A DNA stretch of 60,384 nucleotides from Psilocybe azurescens (GCA_023853785.1 JAJIRX010000691.1:1-60384), one strand, 5' to 3'; shown: positions 24,401 to 37,900, counted from the stretch's first letter. Program-made: numbers and translations. Notes: generated by a model not told the origin, from the letters alone.

Positions 24401-27400
24401 AACTCATGATCCTCCAGAGCCTTGAAATCTGCAACATGGAAATCGTTGGGCGCAATGGGACCAACAACCTGAGCAAAAAAGAAAAAAAGGAAGAAAGAAA
24501 AAGTCAGCCTAGAGAATAGATGTATGGCCTCAAAATGCCACGTACGCGTCCATTGACCACCAATGCCGATTGGCCGGGATGAATGTGCAGTTCCCTAGAC
24601 ACGAGTCGACTGGTCTTCACATAATCCACATACTCCTCTTCCATGATATCGCCTAGAGCAACTCCTCCTGTCAACTCCTCGAAGGCACCGTGCTTTTTGA
24701 TAGGTATCTGAGTACCCTCTGTAGGACCCGCAAACCCATCCAAGCCGAGAGCTGATAGAAGAGATGACGGTGAGGCCTTAGCGAGCAGCTCTCGAGTGTG
24801 GAGATGGGCAAATAGCCATGTCGCAGGTGATCTGGATGCATTATCGGGACTCCTCGCGATGGATGGATTGTGTATGAAAGATATCCGTGTTTTGCTTTCC
24901 GCAGTCTGAAAAATAAGTCAGTCAGGGAGAAAGATGATGAAAGATAATGGCAATAGTCACCAGAGAAGAGATAGCTTCTTTCACTAGACCAAGAGCATCT
25001 TCAGTATCGAAATCTGCGACTACGAAAAGACTTTCGAAAATAGACTCGGCCTCAGCAGCTTATAAAAGAAAGAAAAAAAGTAAGATGTAGGGCAAAGAGA
25101 CGGACGGACAGACACGTACGAGGATAGAGATATGCTGAGGGGGAAAGGCGGAAACGCGTCTTGGAAAAGATCTCTGGAAGATTTGCGATATGTATCGACT
25201 TGGACCCAGTGGAAGGGTAGATATATTTGTTGCGGCGTTTGCTGGTGGTTGGAAGATCGTAAAAGTAGTTTCCCATTGTCTCGCGTTCTTCGTCGTCTGC
25301 TAGAGAACCTGAGTACACCTATAGAATATCGGATTATGGAAAGGCAGGATGTTATAAAGTAGCTAACGAACCTTCTCTTGTAGATATGCCATTTGAGTGG
25401 CAACTTCAGTTTGCAGCTGGCGCATGAAGTTCTGCGATGCACAGCATGAGCAATGGTTAATGAAAGATGGTAGAAAATCAAATCACCTCGTTTACATCGA
25501 AATGTTTACCGTTGAAGAAAGCATGCCCAGTCTCCGACGAGGCCAACGTCGATCCAAGACGTTCTGTATAGACATTTATTTTATCTAGCCGAGCGACATC
25601 CTCCTCCTCGCCCTTGAAGATAGAGTCTAAAGCGGGGAATGCAGCCTCAGGGTTCTCTTCGCGCTCACGGGCGACCAATTCGTCGTAGGTGTGACGCACA
25701 GTATGCCAGTCAAGTTCAGCGGTTTGCAACTGCGCTGGCAATCGGATTTGGGATATCTATTGCAGATTTGTGAGCTTATGATAAGATAGGTGATGAAACC
25801 ATAGACTATACCGAATTTATGAATTGGAGGGTCTTCTTACGGCCGTAGTTCTTCACGAGATGGTAGAAAAGTCTAGCCATCTTCTTTCCTGTAAGTCGAA
25901 TCAGCAAAATTAAGCTGCAATTATATAACTGAGATCGCTAACCGTCTTCTGTCTCGACAATAGGGACGAGGCCGAATCTTAGTGGAATGTCCCGATTGAT
26001 GATGTTGGTGACACCTCCGGCGAGGAAATTCAGACTCGTTGTTTGAGAGAGATCAAGAACAAGAACGATGTTGAACAAGTTGGCCTTGATGCTCGGCAAA
26101 GAGCCGGGGTACATTGGACGAAGGAGCTGAAGAGAAAATCATTAAGAAGGCTGCCTATATACGACGGGGTATGATTACGCACTGCATATAGTGATGGGTT
26201 CCATTTTGCGTATCTGAACAAGGAAGAAAAGATCATTCATTGGGAAAAATAGCGGTGCACATTCAGCTAGAAACTAACCGGCTGTCTTTTTCCATGTCAT
26301 TCCACCAGACAATCACATCACCTCCTTCGGGACGATCGCTAGCATCAAAGAGAGCTTCCATAGCAGCACTTTCCTTTTGTGCTATCGCGATGGCTGAATG
26401 CGTCAGCAGTTGAAAGGCTTGAGATCTCTCGAGGCCTTGGGATGTCAACGATTGAATCACATTCCTCTCCTTCTTAACTGTCCGCAGAAGACCGAATGGA
26501 TTGATGTCTTTTGGTTCTATTTGCAGGCCATTGAACCAAAGGACATTAATACCCCGTTGAGCCTTCAAAGAGTTGTTGTGAAGCTCTTCCGCGATGCTTT
26601 CATTCATGACCACCCTGCGAGCCAGTGAAGTGGCATATTTTGGGAAGTTTTGGGAAAGGTGGGTGAGGACGTCGAGAGGATCAGAGGATTCTGCAATAAT
26701 TTGTGCTGCCTTCCCGCCGAGTCCTTAGGAACGGTATTTGTCAGGATAATAAATCAGCTAAATGAATATAAGGCGCACCTTCAAGCTCTTCTTCCTGATA
26801 ATGGGACATCTGGCCCCAGGGGCGGTAAGGTTTTCAGGATGCGACAGAATGAGAGGCAGTATTGGATCCACCCTTTTATCTTCGCTATTGTTTGTCAGAC
26901 TTTGATTCCGCATTGTTAGCTGCAAAATATCGCGTCAATGAGTAACATATATAGCTGAGTTTGCGATATTTACCAGCAGAATTGGTATTTCGGTCGTCAA
27001 GAGCTAGATAGTCCATCTTCTTCAAGTCGAGACTCACACCATACCCAGATAGATAATTCTTCCCTTCCGACTGGGTTGTAGGGGGTATATGTCGGAATAC
27101 GTATTCGACATGAGGATCTAATCGGTTTGTGAGCTTCATTAGGTACGTGTGCAGTTCGCGAAAGTTGGCAGAGGTCAGCGACGCGTAGAATATAGCCGTC
27201 CGGGGTGGTCGCTCTAAAATAATATCGGGAGGAGGAAAGATGTGATCAAATGTGAGGATTTTGGGTTTGGGTTGGAACCTGCCACGAACGCATATGAGAT
27301 TAGCGACCAAGAATTGCATTGTAACAGACTTACGCGTCTGTCTTGGGATCTCTAGGAGGATCAATAGCTTCTACGCCAGCAAGTTGTACCAAGGTCTCCA

Positions 27401-27893
27401 CATCGCATACAACCTCTCCATACCAATCCACCCAAGACCCGCACTGTGTTCCTGAGCTGCCGTTGTGATTGTCGGCATAATAATTATAGAAAGCTTCTAG
27501 TTTAGGTGTTGCAGCGTGCATTGCGAGGTTCATTTCAACAATAGACAATGAGCCTGCTTCATGTAGTATGCCATTGTCGATGGCGACCTGGAGTGCAGCT
27601 TGGTGAATAGCCTCAGGTTTCATGCCATGGGGCGACTGCAACACTTCGGGGTCGGTGAGACGGTCCAGGTACGTGAAGAATCCATCTGGATTCTCTAATG
27701 AAACTGTTTCTCTGCGCAGAAACTCAGTTGGGGTTTCATGGACAAAATGTTCCTCGACTCACAGAATCTCTGCTAGAAATGGCGGGGAAGGCCAAGATGA
27801 CCTCAATCCAACCTTAACAGGCGGACTGGAGGTGCTTCCAACGACTTGGAGTACGGGTATCGCCGCCCCAAGTAACGTGAAGACTCGTTTCAT
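21467..27893 (-). CDS. UDP-glucose:glycoprotein glucosyltransferase (UGGT)
   Basis: This is the folding sensor of the endoplasmic reticulum, which re-glucosylates N-glycans of misfolded glycoproteins so that calnexin rebinds them. The start at 27893 gives a signal peptide ([20 protein letters not shown]). The first intron is 27712-27762, and many more short introns follow. Thioredoxin-like domains fill most of the protein (for example [20 protein letters not shown] near 26320 and [17 protein letters not shown] near 25960). The C-terminal GT24 catalytic domain carries [20 protein letters not shown], the DxD-type [10 protein letters not shown] (near 22550), and [20 protein letters not shown]. 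The last residues are TRDEL, an ER retrieval signal. The frame is unclear between about 26770 and 26930, where the conserved [15 protein letters not shown] is reached only with shifts. Identification is secure. Confidence 0.95.
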
Positions 27894-28059
27894 GATGGTC
27901 CTCTAGTCAGTAGCTCTATTGCATATGGTCAACGTGGTCGAAAGATAATGATGAACGGATGTATTTGGGAAGTATTGCTGGTCGCACCTCGACACGTCAA
28001 CCAAATTATGAGTTCATTTATCAGATAAGATAAATTAACATTGTAGATTTCAATAGCAG

Positions 28060-28065
28060 CACGTG
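28060..28065. promoter_or_regulatory. CACGTG E-box in a divergent promoter
   Basis: CACGTG followed by AC lies in the 297-bp space between the UGGT start (27893, minus) and the NMD3 start (28191, plus). It is the core site of bHLH factors such as Cbf1 or Pho4 relatives. Occupancy is inferred only. Confidence 0.4.
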
Positions 28066-28135
28066 ACTAAGATTTTTCATCTCCCCCTCCTTCGGTGCCG
28101 CCTTCCACCTTTTGTAGCTGACTAAATCGCAGGCT

Positions 28136-28141
28136 TATATA
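28136..28141 (+). promoter_or_regulatory. TATA box of the NMD3 gene
   Basis: TATATA lies 50 bp before the NMD3 ATG, and a pyrimidine-rich stretch follows. Confidence 0.45.
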
Positions 28142-28190
28142 GTCTTCTTCACTTTCCTAAAGCACCAGTTGCTTTCTTATTTCTACTGCC

Positions 28191-30166
28191 ATGGAGTTCG
28201 TGGCAGGTCCTGCTGTGCATCGTGTTTTGTGTGCTGATTGCGGTACGATCTGTTCTTGATCTCATCCCGAGACAATATAGTTATTGATCTTCGATTTTAG
28301 GAACGCCCATCGTCCCGAATTCTGCCAATCTATGTGTTTCTTGCTTGAGGAATACGTGAGTGTACTGTTGGTCATTGTCGTTCGCGATCTAACTTTTTAC
28401 AGCGTCGATATCACGGAAGGAATCCCTAAACAAGGTGCGTTCATTGTATGAATTATTCATCCAGTGTGCTAACCCAATTTTGCAGCTGCTGTATCATTCT
28501 GTCGAAATTGTGAAAGATTCTTGGCTCCTCCTACATCATGGACGCTGGCACGACCAGAATCAGCAGAGCTTCTTTCGATCTGCCTGAAAAAGTTGAAAGG
28601 CTTAAATAAAGTGCGGTTAACGGAGGCACACTTTATCTGGACGGAACCTCACTCGAAGAGGCTAAGAGTGTCGATGACGGTACAAAAAGAAGTGCGGTAC
28701 TTTTTTCCATATCGTATGAGCAGATGCTGACTTGTAGATAGGTCTTGACAAACACGATCCTCGAACAAACTTTCGAAATCGAATACCTAGTGCAGCACGG
28801 TCAATGTCCGGATTGCGCTAAGCTTGCTGCCAAGAACACATGGAAAGCTCTCGTACAAGTGCGACAGAAAGTGCCTCACAAGCGTACTTTCCTGTATCTG
28901 GAACAACTCATCCTCAAGCATAACGCACAAAAAGATACCATTTCGATCAAGGAAGTGCGGGACGGATTGGACTTTTTCTATAGTTCAAAAAGTCATGCAC
29001 TGAAGATGGTCGATTTTTTGGCCAGTGTTGCACCCATCAAGTATGTTCTTGTCTTTAAGAGTTTCTCTTTATTTGCCTCTAACTTTGTATCACACTAGAT
29101 CAAAATCATCTGAGCAGTTGCTCTCTTCAGATATCCACAGCAGTACTGCCAACTTCAAATACACTTTTTCAATTGAAATCGTCCCCATATGCAAAGACGA
29201 TCTTGTTTGCATGCCTTTAAAACAGGCGCGAAACTACAGCAACATCAGTCCTTTGACTGTTTGCATCCGTGTTGGAAACTCCCTCCAGCTCCTCGACCCT
29301 CAAACCCTCCAAACGTGTGATATCCCCGGCCAAATCTACTGGAGAGCCCCTTTCGACTCTCTAGCCTCCGTAACCGACCTCAAAGAGTTCACCATCCTGG
29401 ACATCGACCCCGATCACACCCGCCAAAAGGGAAAATTCGTCATGGCCGACGCACAAGTCGCGCTCGCCGGTGCATTCCACTCCTCCGGGACACATGGCAC
29501 AGGCGATGACGACAGCATGGACTTCGAGTCGTCGGGCCTCACCACCCAAGTGTTCCACACGCGCACGCACCTCGGCGCGATCTTGCAGCCCGGCGACACC
29601 GCGCTCGGCTACTTCCTCACCAACGCCAACTACAACTCGGACAACTTTGCGACGCTGCCCGTATCGCGGATACCCGACATCATCCTCGTAAAGAAGACGT
29701 ACCCGAACAGGCGGAAAAGAGCAAGGCCAGGAACTGGAAGCTCCGCAGCATCGCGAAGGAGGCGGGCGAGGAGGGCGAGACCAGTGGCGCGCGCGGCGCC
29801 ATTGGACGTATGGGAGGCCGCGACCAGAAAAAGGTCGAGCAGGACTACGAAATCTTCTTACGCGACCTCGAAGAAGATCCCGAGCTCCGTTCTGGTATCA
29901 ATCTGTACAAGGCTCCTGAAGTCACCATGGGTCCTCCAGAACAAGCTGAACGTAAACCCCGGAAGAAGACACAATTTGCTATGGACGTTGACGAGGCTGT
30001 TCCTGAGGAAGTCGTCCCAGCTAGTGTTGTCCAGGACGATGAAGAAGAAGAGGAAGAACCTGATTTCCCGGACATCAAATTGGACGAGTTGTTGGAGGGC
30101 TTCGACGAGATGACCTTGGGCGCTGGAGAAGATGATGTTCAAGAAGAGAGTCATAATGAATCATAG
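28191..30166 (+). CDS. NMD3: 60S ribosomal subunit export adaptor NMD3
   Basis: Nmd3 binds the late pre-60S subunit and recruits the exportin Crm1. The N-terminus starts MEFVAGPAVHRVLCADCGTP and has the paired CxxC zinc sites of the family: CADC, CVSC, CRNC and CPDC. Introns include 28243-28300 and 28692-28741, and others lie near 28350, 28435 and 29040. The central part has FEIEYLVQHGQCPDCAK and SHALKMVDFLASVAP, followed by the eIF5A-like and L22-like regions up to ILVKKTYPNRRK. A one-base loss in the A run 29715-29718 breaks the frame. It continues as RNWKLRSIAKEAGEE and GRMGGRDQKKVEQDYE. The tail is acidic and holds LDELLEGFDEMTLG, fitting the leucine-rich nuclear export signal. It pairs divergently with UGGT. 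Confidence 0.94.
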
Positions 30167-30439
30167 ACACGTACACTTTTCATTTTTCTGGATACTTTCG
30201 TTGTACCTTCTTGCTGCATTGATACATGGAATAGATTTAGCGCGCGAGCGTACGTGCCGATAGTAAACAAAAACACCACGCATCTCAACAGGCGCTCCTC
30301 GACGCTCGTCCTTTCTGTTCAGCCCAAACCTTTATGAGTGCCACGCTCCTCACTGGCCAACACGATTATCGCACTTGAGATATACTCCTGTCTTCCAGCG
30401 GGATATACTAAAATTCCAAGCTTCAGTGAGAACCAGTGG

Positions 30440-32460
30440 TCCTATCTGCAAGCCTCTCCAAGTTCGACACTGATAGAACTCTTGATAGTGGAGTGGTAAA
30501 CAGGATCATGGCACTGGCACAGCTGAACACTCCGAAGTAAGCTGCTGGGTACAAAGGTACAGAGTCCGATTCGATCTCAGGATCCATCGCATCCATCAAG
30601 ATTCAATTGTCACCTCTATGCTACCTCCGCTATCCACCTCTTCGACCACGTCGTCTCCAGCTTCCGAACGTATAAATATGTCAACTAGCAATATTTACAT
30701 TCCCCCCGAGATCATCGATTTAATGGTAGGGAACCTGTCCTTACCCGAAGATGAGGCCACCCTCCAGTCGTGCTCTCTGGCCTCCAGATCTTTCAGCTCC
30801 GCTGCTCGTAGACGCCTATTCTCAACTCTCTTGATCAATGCATGCAGGTACGAATACTACAAGGATAGGAAGAATATGGGCTGCGGTCGCTACCTACAGC
30901 GTTCTAGCGAAGGCGTCATTCGTCGAAGCAATAAATTGGTCAATCTACTAGCAAATGAACAGTCGAATCTGCCTCTTCTGGTCCGTAAATTGCAAGTCAG
31001 GATAGATCCTCGACGCTTCATTCTTCAAGCGGACGCTCGCCTGTGCGAGCTCCTCAGCATTCTTAAAACTCGGGCACTTAATCTGAACTGTCTTATGCTG
31101 GGATCCGACGCCCGTCCACATGATCTTCACTATTCTTGGAGCCGTGATACTCCGTCTGAAATACCCAAACACCTCCTGGATATATGTCGTACTCTGCCTA
31201 TCAAAAACTCCAGTTCTATCACCTTACTGGTATTCCGACATCAATTACTGCCGTTGCTCAATGTCCACACCTTCGTTGCATAGAACTTTACGGATCAACG
31301 TTTGAGGACTATGGAGAAAGCAATAATACCGGACAGTCCAATCAAAACTCAGGAATCACAAGCTACTTTCTACCTTATGGTCAATATCTCGTCTCTTACG
31401 ATAACGACATGATGATGGCAAACTCAGTCGATTTGAATATCAGAGGTGGTGAAGATACACTTAGATTCAACATTCTGCTGGGGCGTGTGTCAACCTCGCT
31501 CGTCTCTCTTACCTGGTGAGATGGTTTATACCACTAACGATTAGTTCTGTACTCACTCTCGACTCATCCATAGTACCTTTGCTGACAATTCATCGGATGC
31601 AAATATGTTTGCAGTAGTCGATTTAGGGAGAATGTCCCAGCTTCGCAAAATAACCTTCCGGACGAAGTCGCTTGCCGAGCATATGCCAAACCCTATATCG
31701 ACCTTAATGGCTATTTTGAACCACGGTCCTGAAAAATCACACAAGTTTAGATGATGTACAACTCGTTGTCGATGTATCGATGATGCGTCCCACCGGGGAC
31801 TTGAAAGACCTGGCCCAAATGTATGACTCATATGACTCATTATATCTTCCCCTCAACCTACTACGCAACAAATATCCTAGACTCCAGACGGTTACGCTAT
31901 GTCTCAAGCACATCTTGCTCGAGCCACCTTCATCACAGGATGAAACCAAAATTGACAGCGACGAAGAAAAACACCTTGAACACTATCATGAAATGCGACT
32001 TGGTAACGTCATCCATTCGTCGAATACCACGTCGTCTCTTCCCCCTCCCTCGTCTGCAAGTACAGATCGAGATCAGCCTGTCTCTAAAGAGCTATGAGGC
32101 CAAAATCAGAAACCAACTTCAATCTTGGGATTATGAATTATCCTGTGCTTAATGTCTAAGCAATGTAAAATATGCTTTTATTACGACTTTGACTTTTTGG
32201 GCGCTTATTTTTTCTCCTCAGATTCCCTTTCTTTTCACGTATAACTGAACCAACCTACACACTGTGTTGGCTACTGTGTAGGTATTTTCATCCTAATGTG
32301 CTACACCTCTTCTGTCGAACACCTCTAGAATAGTTCATTAATTATATTCCGACTCTCTCCTAGCCATATCGGATTGCTCGATTTCTCGTAGTCGCATCTA
32401 TATCACTCCACTTAGACAGCGGATGTACAGACCGAAGGCTGGTATTTAGAGAGTTATGGT
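30440..32460 (+). repeat. Tandem duplication, unit 1 (F-box gene with flanks)
   Basis: The unit aligns with 32950-34840 about 2.5 kb downstream. Similarity starts upstream of the gene (GAGTCCGATTCGATCTCA against GAGTCCGATTTGATCTCA). It continues past it (GGGCGCTTATTT...CAGATTCCCTTTCTTTTCA), ending near ACTCCACTTAGACA. Edges are approximate. Confidence 0.75.
30618..32152 (+). CDS. F-box-like domain protein
   Basis: The homologous start to copy 2 is the ATG at 30678 (MSTSNIYIPPEIIDLMVGNL); an upstream in-frame ATG lies at 30618. The first 50 residues match the F-box-like domain of agaric proteins: PPEIIDLMVGNL then SCSLASRSFSSAARRRLFS. The rest has leucine-rich-repeat-like segments such as CPHLRCIELYGSTFEDY. 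F-box proteins act as substrate adaptors of SCF ubiquitin ligases; the target is unknown. The frame breaks in the A run 31203-31207 and near 31745. An intron (about 31510-31573) joins SLTC to TFADNSSDAN. The C-terminus either stops at 32097 or, after another shift, continues as PLPRLQVQIEISLSLKSYEA to 32152, which copy 2 supports. It may be a live gene with consensus errors or a decaying paralogue. Confidence 0.65.
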
Positions 32461-32949
32461 TAAAGCTTACCTGCAGATGGGTGTAAGACATAACCCTCGT
32501 TGTGAACGACAGGCGAATGAGACCACAAAGAGGTCACTGAACGCCTAAAAGCAGAGAAAACCTCGACAACTTCCAATCCAGTATGGATTGTATAGATCCA
32601 ATAAAATGTGCACCGTCAGTGGGAGACCGTGTGGGGCAAATTTTGACAGAAGTGCTAGGGTTCACATCTCTTAGGATGAAAATGTTTCGTCGGCTATACA
32701 AATATAACAGCTACTAGTCAAGGACTAATCACAAATAGGATGAAAGGATGTGGGTTTCCGATAGCGAAATCGCTGAGCGGTTCACTGAGAGGTTGAAAGA
32801 TTTGCTGAGCTATCAGGTTCCCGAGGTCATTTCAAGGCTTCTGTGCCAGCACTGGCTGAGCAAAAGATATTGACACAAGACCGTGACGCAGCCAAGTTCA
32901 CCTTTCCCATTCCCGGACCTCAGTATCGTCTAGGATAGGCGGAATCTGT
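32461..32949. other. Spacer between the duplicated units, no gene seen
   Basis: No open frame with support was found. The sequence is unlike either duplicated unit as far as I can see. Confidence 0.5.
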
Positions 32950-34840
32950 AGGAATAAGAGTCTTTCCAGTCGTAGGGGTCTTGATAGTCAGAGACTCGAG
33001 AGGATGAAGTGAAGCTGAACAACCTTCTGGTACAAAATTACGGAGTCCGATTTGATCTCAGCATTCATGTCAATGACGCGAGTCAGGTTATCGTCTCCTC
33101 TTCGGACACGTCGTCGTCTCCACTGCCAGATCCTAAACATACAGACTCACATGGCAACTCGCAATAACTACATTCAACCTGAAGTTGTCGACATGATGGT
33201 AGGGAACCTGACCTTATCCAAAGGCGAGACCAGCCTCTCTCTGGCCTCTAGATTTTCAGCCCTGCTGCTCGTGGACGCATATTCTCGAGTCTCTTAATCA
33301 ATACACAGAAGACTGAGTACTACAGCTGGAATAGTACATTCCAAAGTCGCAGCGTACAATGCTCCATCGAAGAGGTTATTCGTCGAGCCAATAGTTTGGC
33401 CAATCTAATGGTAAATAAATAGTCGAATCTGCCTCTTTTGGTCCGGGAGTTGCAAATCTGGATAGATACTCGACGCTTCATCTTTCATTCGGATGCACAT
33501 CCGGGGAAGCTCCTCAGCATACTTGAAATTCGGGTACATAATCCGAACAGTCTTATGGTGGCATCCGAGGCCCATCCAGATCTTCGAAAGCGTTGTTGGA
33601 GCCACGATATTCCATCTGAAATAGCCAGTCATCTCCTAGATATATGGTGTGCTCTGCCTATTTCACAGCTCCAGCTCTACCGTCCTACTGATATCGCGAC
33701 ATCTATCACCATTGTTACTCAATGTCTACATCTTCGCTGCATAGAACTTTACGGGTCAGCGTTTGAGGGGCCAGGACTATGAAGAAGGTAGCAATACTGG
33801 AGAGGCCAAAATCAACACTCAGGAATCACAAATTACTTTCTACCTCATGGACAGTAATTATCTCGTCTATTTAAATAATCATATAATGATGGAAAACTCA
33901 GTTGACTTGAATATCAAAAGTACCGACAGCAGTGGAGACTATACCTAGACTTGTCACTCTGCTGTGTCAACCCCGCTGGTCTCTTGTACCTGGTGAGATG
34001 GTTTATGCCACTGACGATTAATTCTCCACTCACTCTCCACCCATTCATTGTACTTTCGTCAAGAGGTCACCAGATTTACAACAGTGGATTTAGGGAGAAT
34101 GTCTCATTTTCGCAAAATGACCTTTCAAAAATTTCGTTCACCGAGCAAATACCGACATCTATATCGACTTTAATGGCCATTTTGAACCACGGTCCTGCAA
34201 AAGCTCACAAGTTAGACAATATGCTATTCATTGTCAAAGTACCAATGCTACGGCCCAGGGACCTGAGAGATCTGGCTTAAAAATATGACTCATTGAATCT
34301 ACTACGCAACAAATGCCCCAGCCTCCAGAAGGTTACGCTATGGCTCGAGCTAATTTTGTTCCAGTTCACCTTTTCCGAAGACGAAGCCGAAGTTGATGGC
34401 GCAGAAGCAAGACACATCGTGAAATGCAACTTAGCAACCCTATCCACTCGTTGAATGCTGTGTCGCCTTTTCCTCTCCCTCATCTACAAGTATAGGATGA
34501 GATCAGCCTGTCCCAAAAAGCCATCACATCAAAACAGCACACCGACGCTAATGTTGCACATAACAATTATCTCGGTGATGAATTACGGCTGAGATGTACC
34601 CGCACTGTAAGTATGCTATGATTATGACTTTCAATTTGGGCGCTTATTTGTCCTCTCCCTCAGATTCCCTTTCTTTTCATGTATAACTGAGTATGGTCTA
34701 AGCCCTATATTCACTACTCAATCTACTTAGGTATCGTCATGCAGATGTGCTGCTTTATTTTCTGGAATCGCTCTATTTCTCATAGTTGCACGCATATGAC
34801 TCCACTTAGACAACAATTGTACCCGCTGAAGGTTAATATT
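32950..34840 (+). repeat. Tandem duplication, unit 2
   Basis: This is a diverged copy of 30440-32460 in direct orientation. Gene body and both flanks align, with scattered substitutions and small indels. Confidence 0.75.
33151..34560 (+). pseudogene. F-box-like pseudogene, copy 2
   Basis: It starts MATRNNYIQPEVVDMMVGNL, matching copy 1, but shifts frame inside the F-box (SLSLASRFSALLL). It has an in-frame TAG near 33421 in place of a sense codon, and a stop after RPRDLRDLA near 34278. Segments such as LQIWIDTRRFIFHSDAHPGK, CLHLRCIELYGSAFEG and LMAILNHGPAKAH align with copy 1. Unlike the single homopolymer errors elsewhere, it has substitutions to stops and several unrelated indels, so I regard it as truly decayed. 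Confidence 0.75.
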
Positions 34841-34970
34841 TAAAAATGCTGAACAAAACTTTTGCAAAACTCAGCCAATTTCCAGCTGATTTTTGAGCGC
34901 TGAAGCCAGAGGCTTGAATGATATATACAAAAGCTGTATCAGTGACATCTGTACAAGTATTCTTTTAGTA

Positions 34971-37900
34971 CTACGCCCACATTGCCTTAAACTTCTCCTC
35001 GAACTCGTCGCACGTATCCCTCACGACAGTATATACTCTCCAGTCGACCGATTTGATATTCTTCGGCCTTTCGAACTTCTCTTTATCGGTGACTCCCTCA
35101 TTCTCCTCGTCCGCATCGAATTCAATGTCGTCAATCCCCAATGCATCGTAGAGGAAGCTGGGAGAGTCTGAATCTTCCTCTGACGAGGCACCACTGGAAG
35201 CTTCCGATAATGCCAACAGCAGCTGCTCTAGTCCAGATTTCATTGTTTTCAATGTCAAGCAGAAATCCTGCAGTAAAAACCAGATATCTCCTCGTCTAAT
35301 GCAGTTTGCATCGGCGAGAGTCTTGACCTGTCCGTGAGTATAGAAGTCTAGAATATACGCATTTGAGCTGATGTTCCTTTGAGGCTCGTTCTGTGTTGGC
35401 AGTAAAATTCGACATGGAAGGTATACCGTGGCTATCCAGCTTGAGACCTGCCCGAGAGCTAGTGGTAAGCTCGGTAACAGTATTGAAAGAATCGCCATGA
35501 CCAGGAGTTGGAAGCAAAGGCAGAACGAAGAATGACTGGTATTGAGTTCCTTCTGAGAAGATCGCGAAGAGAAGATGAGGGACTATTATCGATACCACAG
35601 AAACGGGTGCCACTGAGAGGCAAGGCGACATCTGTTCCAATTTTGTCCTTGTACTGCGTCACAAAAGCTGTGGCATAACCCTTGAAGATGGATAATATCT
35701 CTTCGTCGTGCGTTTCAAGCATTATTTGCGCGCGTGCTGGTAGAGGCGGAAGAATGATCATTGAGGGATATTTGGATTTTAGCAGCTCAAGGTTGGACTC
35801 TTTCGAAAAGACTTTGGAAAGATAGCGCCTTCCGAACAGGTTACACAAGACAATCATTAAATCCCGTTTGGCGATTTCCGTGCCCTCTTGGTTGCAAATC
35901 TGGTGTAGAACTCCAGATCGCATCAACAGCACGAGTGCAAGGTTTGCAGGCTCATTGTACTTAAAATTGAAGTTAGACATAAAAGCTGTATACTCAGTAC
36001 TGCATTTCATCACTCACGTATAGATGGGCCGCAATAGCGTACAGACTTACTGGCTTGCCCGATTTGTCAAGAAGGCGGCTTCGTCTCAGATATTCAATGC
36101 TAAATCGTAGATGATGTAGAAGCTGGTCCCTTCCTATACTTGAGTTCATAGTTATATGAGGTAGGGACATTAGATCTCGAATGGCTCTTATGGCGAAAGC
36201 GGAGTTGGCGGAGCCGTCAAGAAGACTGAATAATCGGAGAACCGTCGTCAAAGTGAGCGGAAAGTTTCCACCGAGCGTTGGAAGTCGAGAAAGAACAAGA
36301 CGCTGCACGCGGTCTAGAGGCAGTCCATAGAATATAACATTTCCAAGCAGATCGAAACCGCGACGTCCTGCACGGCCTGCACACTGTCGGTACTAGGTAG
36401 AGCAGATTATTTGCACATGCCAAAGATATTACGAAAACAAAACAACGTACCATCAACGCAGTCAGATAAGGCGAATCGCCGGAGAAAATAGAGGTCTTTG
36501 CGGGGCGTTGATTCCGAGGGCCAATGTGCCTATGATTATGGACGCGATGTTAAAACTACAGTCGTCAGATATTTTCAAAACTATGACAAACCAGTCGCAA
36601 TAACTACTCGAACGAAGCCCTGTCTAAAAAGACTAAGATAGTATTTTAGTTGACTGCGCTGGCAACATCAATTAAGGATTTACTTACCTTTCAACGAGAC
36701 TTCTGTAGTGCTTATACATCCCTGCGTGATGGATTGCAATACCTCTTTTGAGAGCCTCAAAGACCCATGGAGGTATACTGGTCCATCTCAATCGTTGTAT
36801 ATCGTCCTTGAGCTGAGAGCTAGAGTAAGACGTATGTGTCCCTGCAAAAGAAAATCCAGGAGACGGGTCGTCTGGATTGAAAGAACATTCCCATGAAGGA
36901 TCGACGGTATCGTGATAGTCTTTTTGTCCCTCTGATCCAATTTTTTGTCGCTGATCTCTCTTGTGGGAGCGCTCGCGAGCCTTAAGCTGAGCCTTCCAGG
37001 TATTCCACATTCGTATTTTAAGCATCCATTGCGGGTTAGTGGATCGCCATTCGCTTTCAGCTTTCTTGAGACTTTCTACCAAATGCTGAGCCATTACTTC
37101 ACAATTTGTTCGATCGAAATTGAACAAGATGGCTGGCTAATTTTTACGATCAGTATCCAGTGCTAATGCTGAAAACCATACGACTAACCAATTCGTTCTT
37201 CGTATGGAGATCGGATAAAAGCGTAAGAAGGTCGTTTTTGAAAGCATGCGGAGATGGAATCAGATCCTTTGTTTTCCTGGAAGGCTTATACACGACTGGA
37301 TCTTGTAGAGATCGAATGACGCGGCCTAGAGGGTTTGAGATATTGCGAGGATCGAGCTTATCCATGAGATTGATCAAGACCGACTTTAACTCTGCCTCGT
37401 AAAGAAGGATATCCTTCTGACGTAGAAGTCCAGACGTAACGGAAGAAAAGAATTTCGGAGGATTTAGAAAACCTATATCGTATTCGATATCGTGTTCAAC
37501 CGCGCATAACGCCTTGAAAAGTGTAAGTGTGTCCGCCGCTTCAAGTGATAGGTCTGAAGGAAGGCCACGAGGTCCAAAAGATAATAAACCGATGGGATGC
37601 AAAAATCTTGCACGATCCGTTGGTATATGTTTATCGAGGCTTTCAAACGTTCCTTTACCGTCAATGTGATAAAAAAACTTTCTTAAATGCGAGTATCGAT
37701 GACGATGTTCAATGAACTCGTAGTCGAATCCATGAGCCTTCTGAACTGAAGCTAGCCAGTCGTTAAAGGTACCAGGTGAACCGATCGTTGCAGATAGCCC
37801 ACTTAATGACGTTGTTAGCGTAAGCAGGTCTGGAAGTGAAATTGCGTACATTATCGGACATGGAGCTAACAAGATTATTTGTTCCCACACTGCTCCTCCC

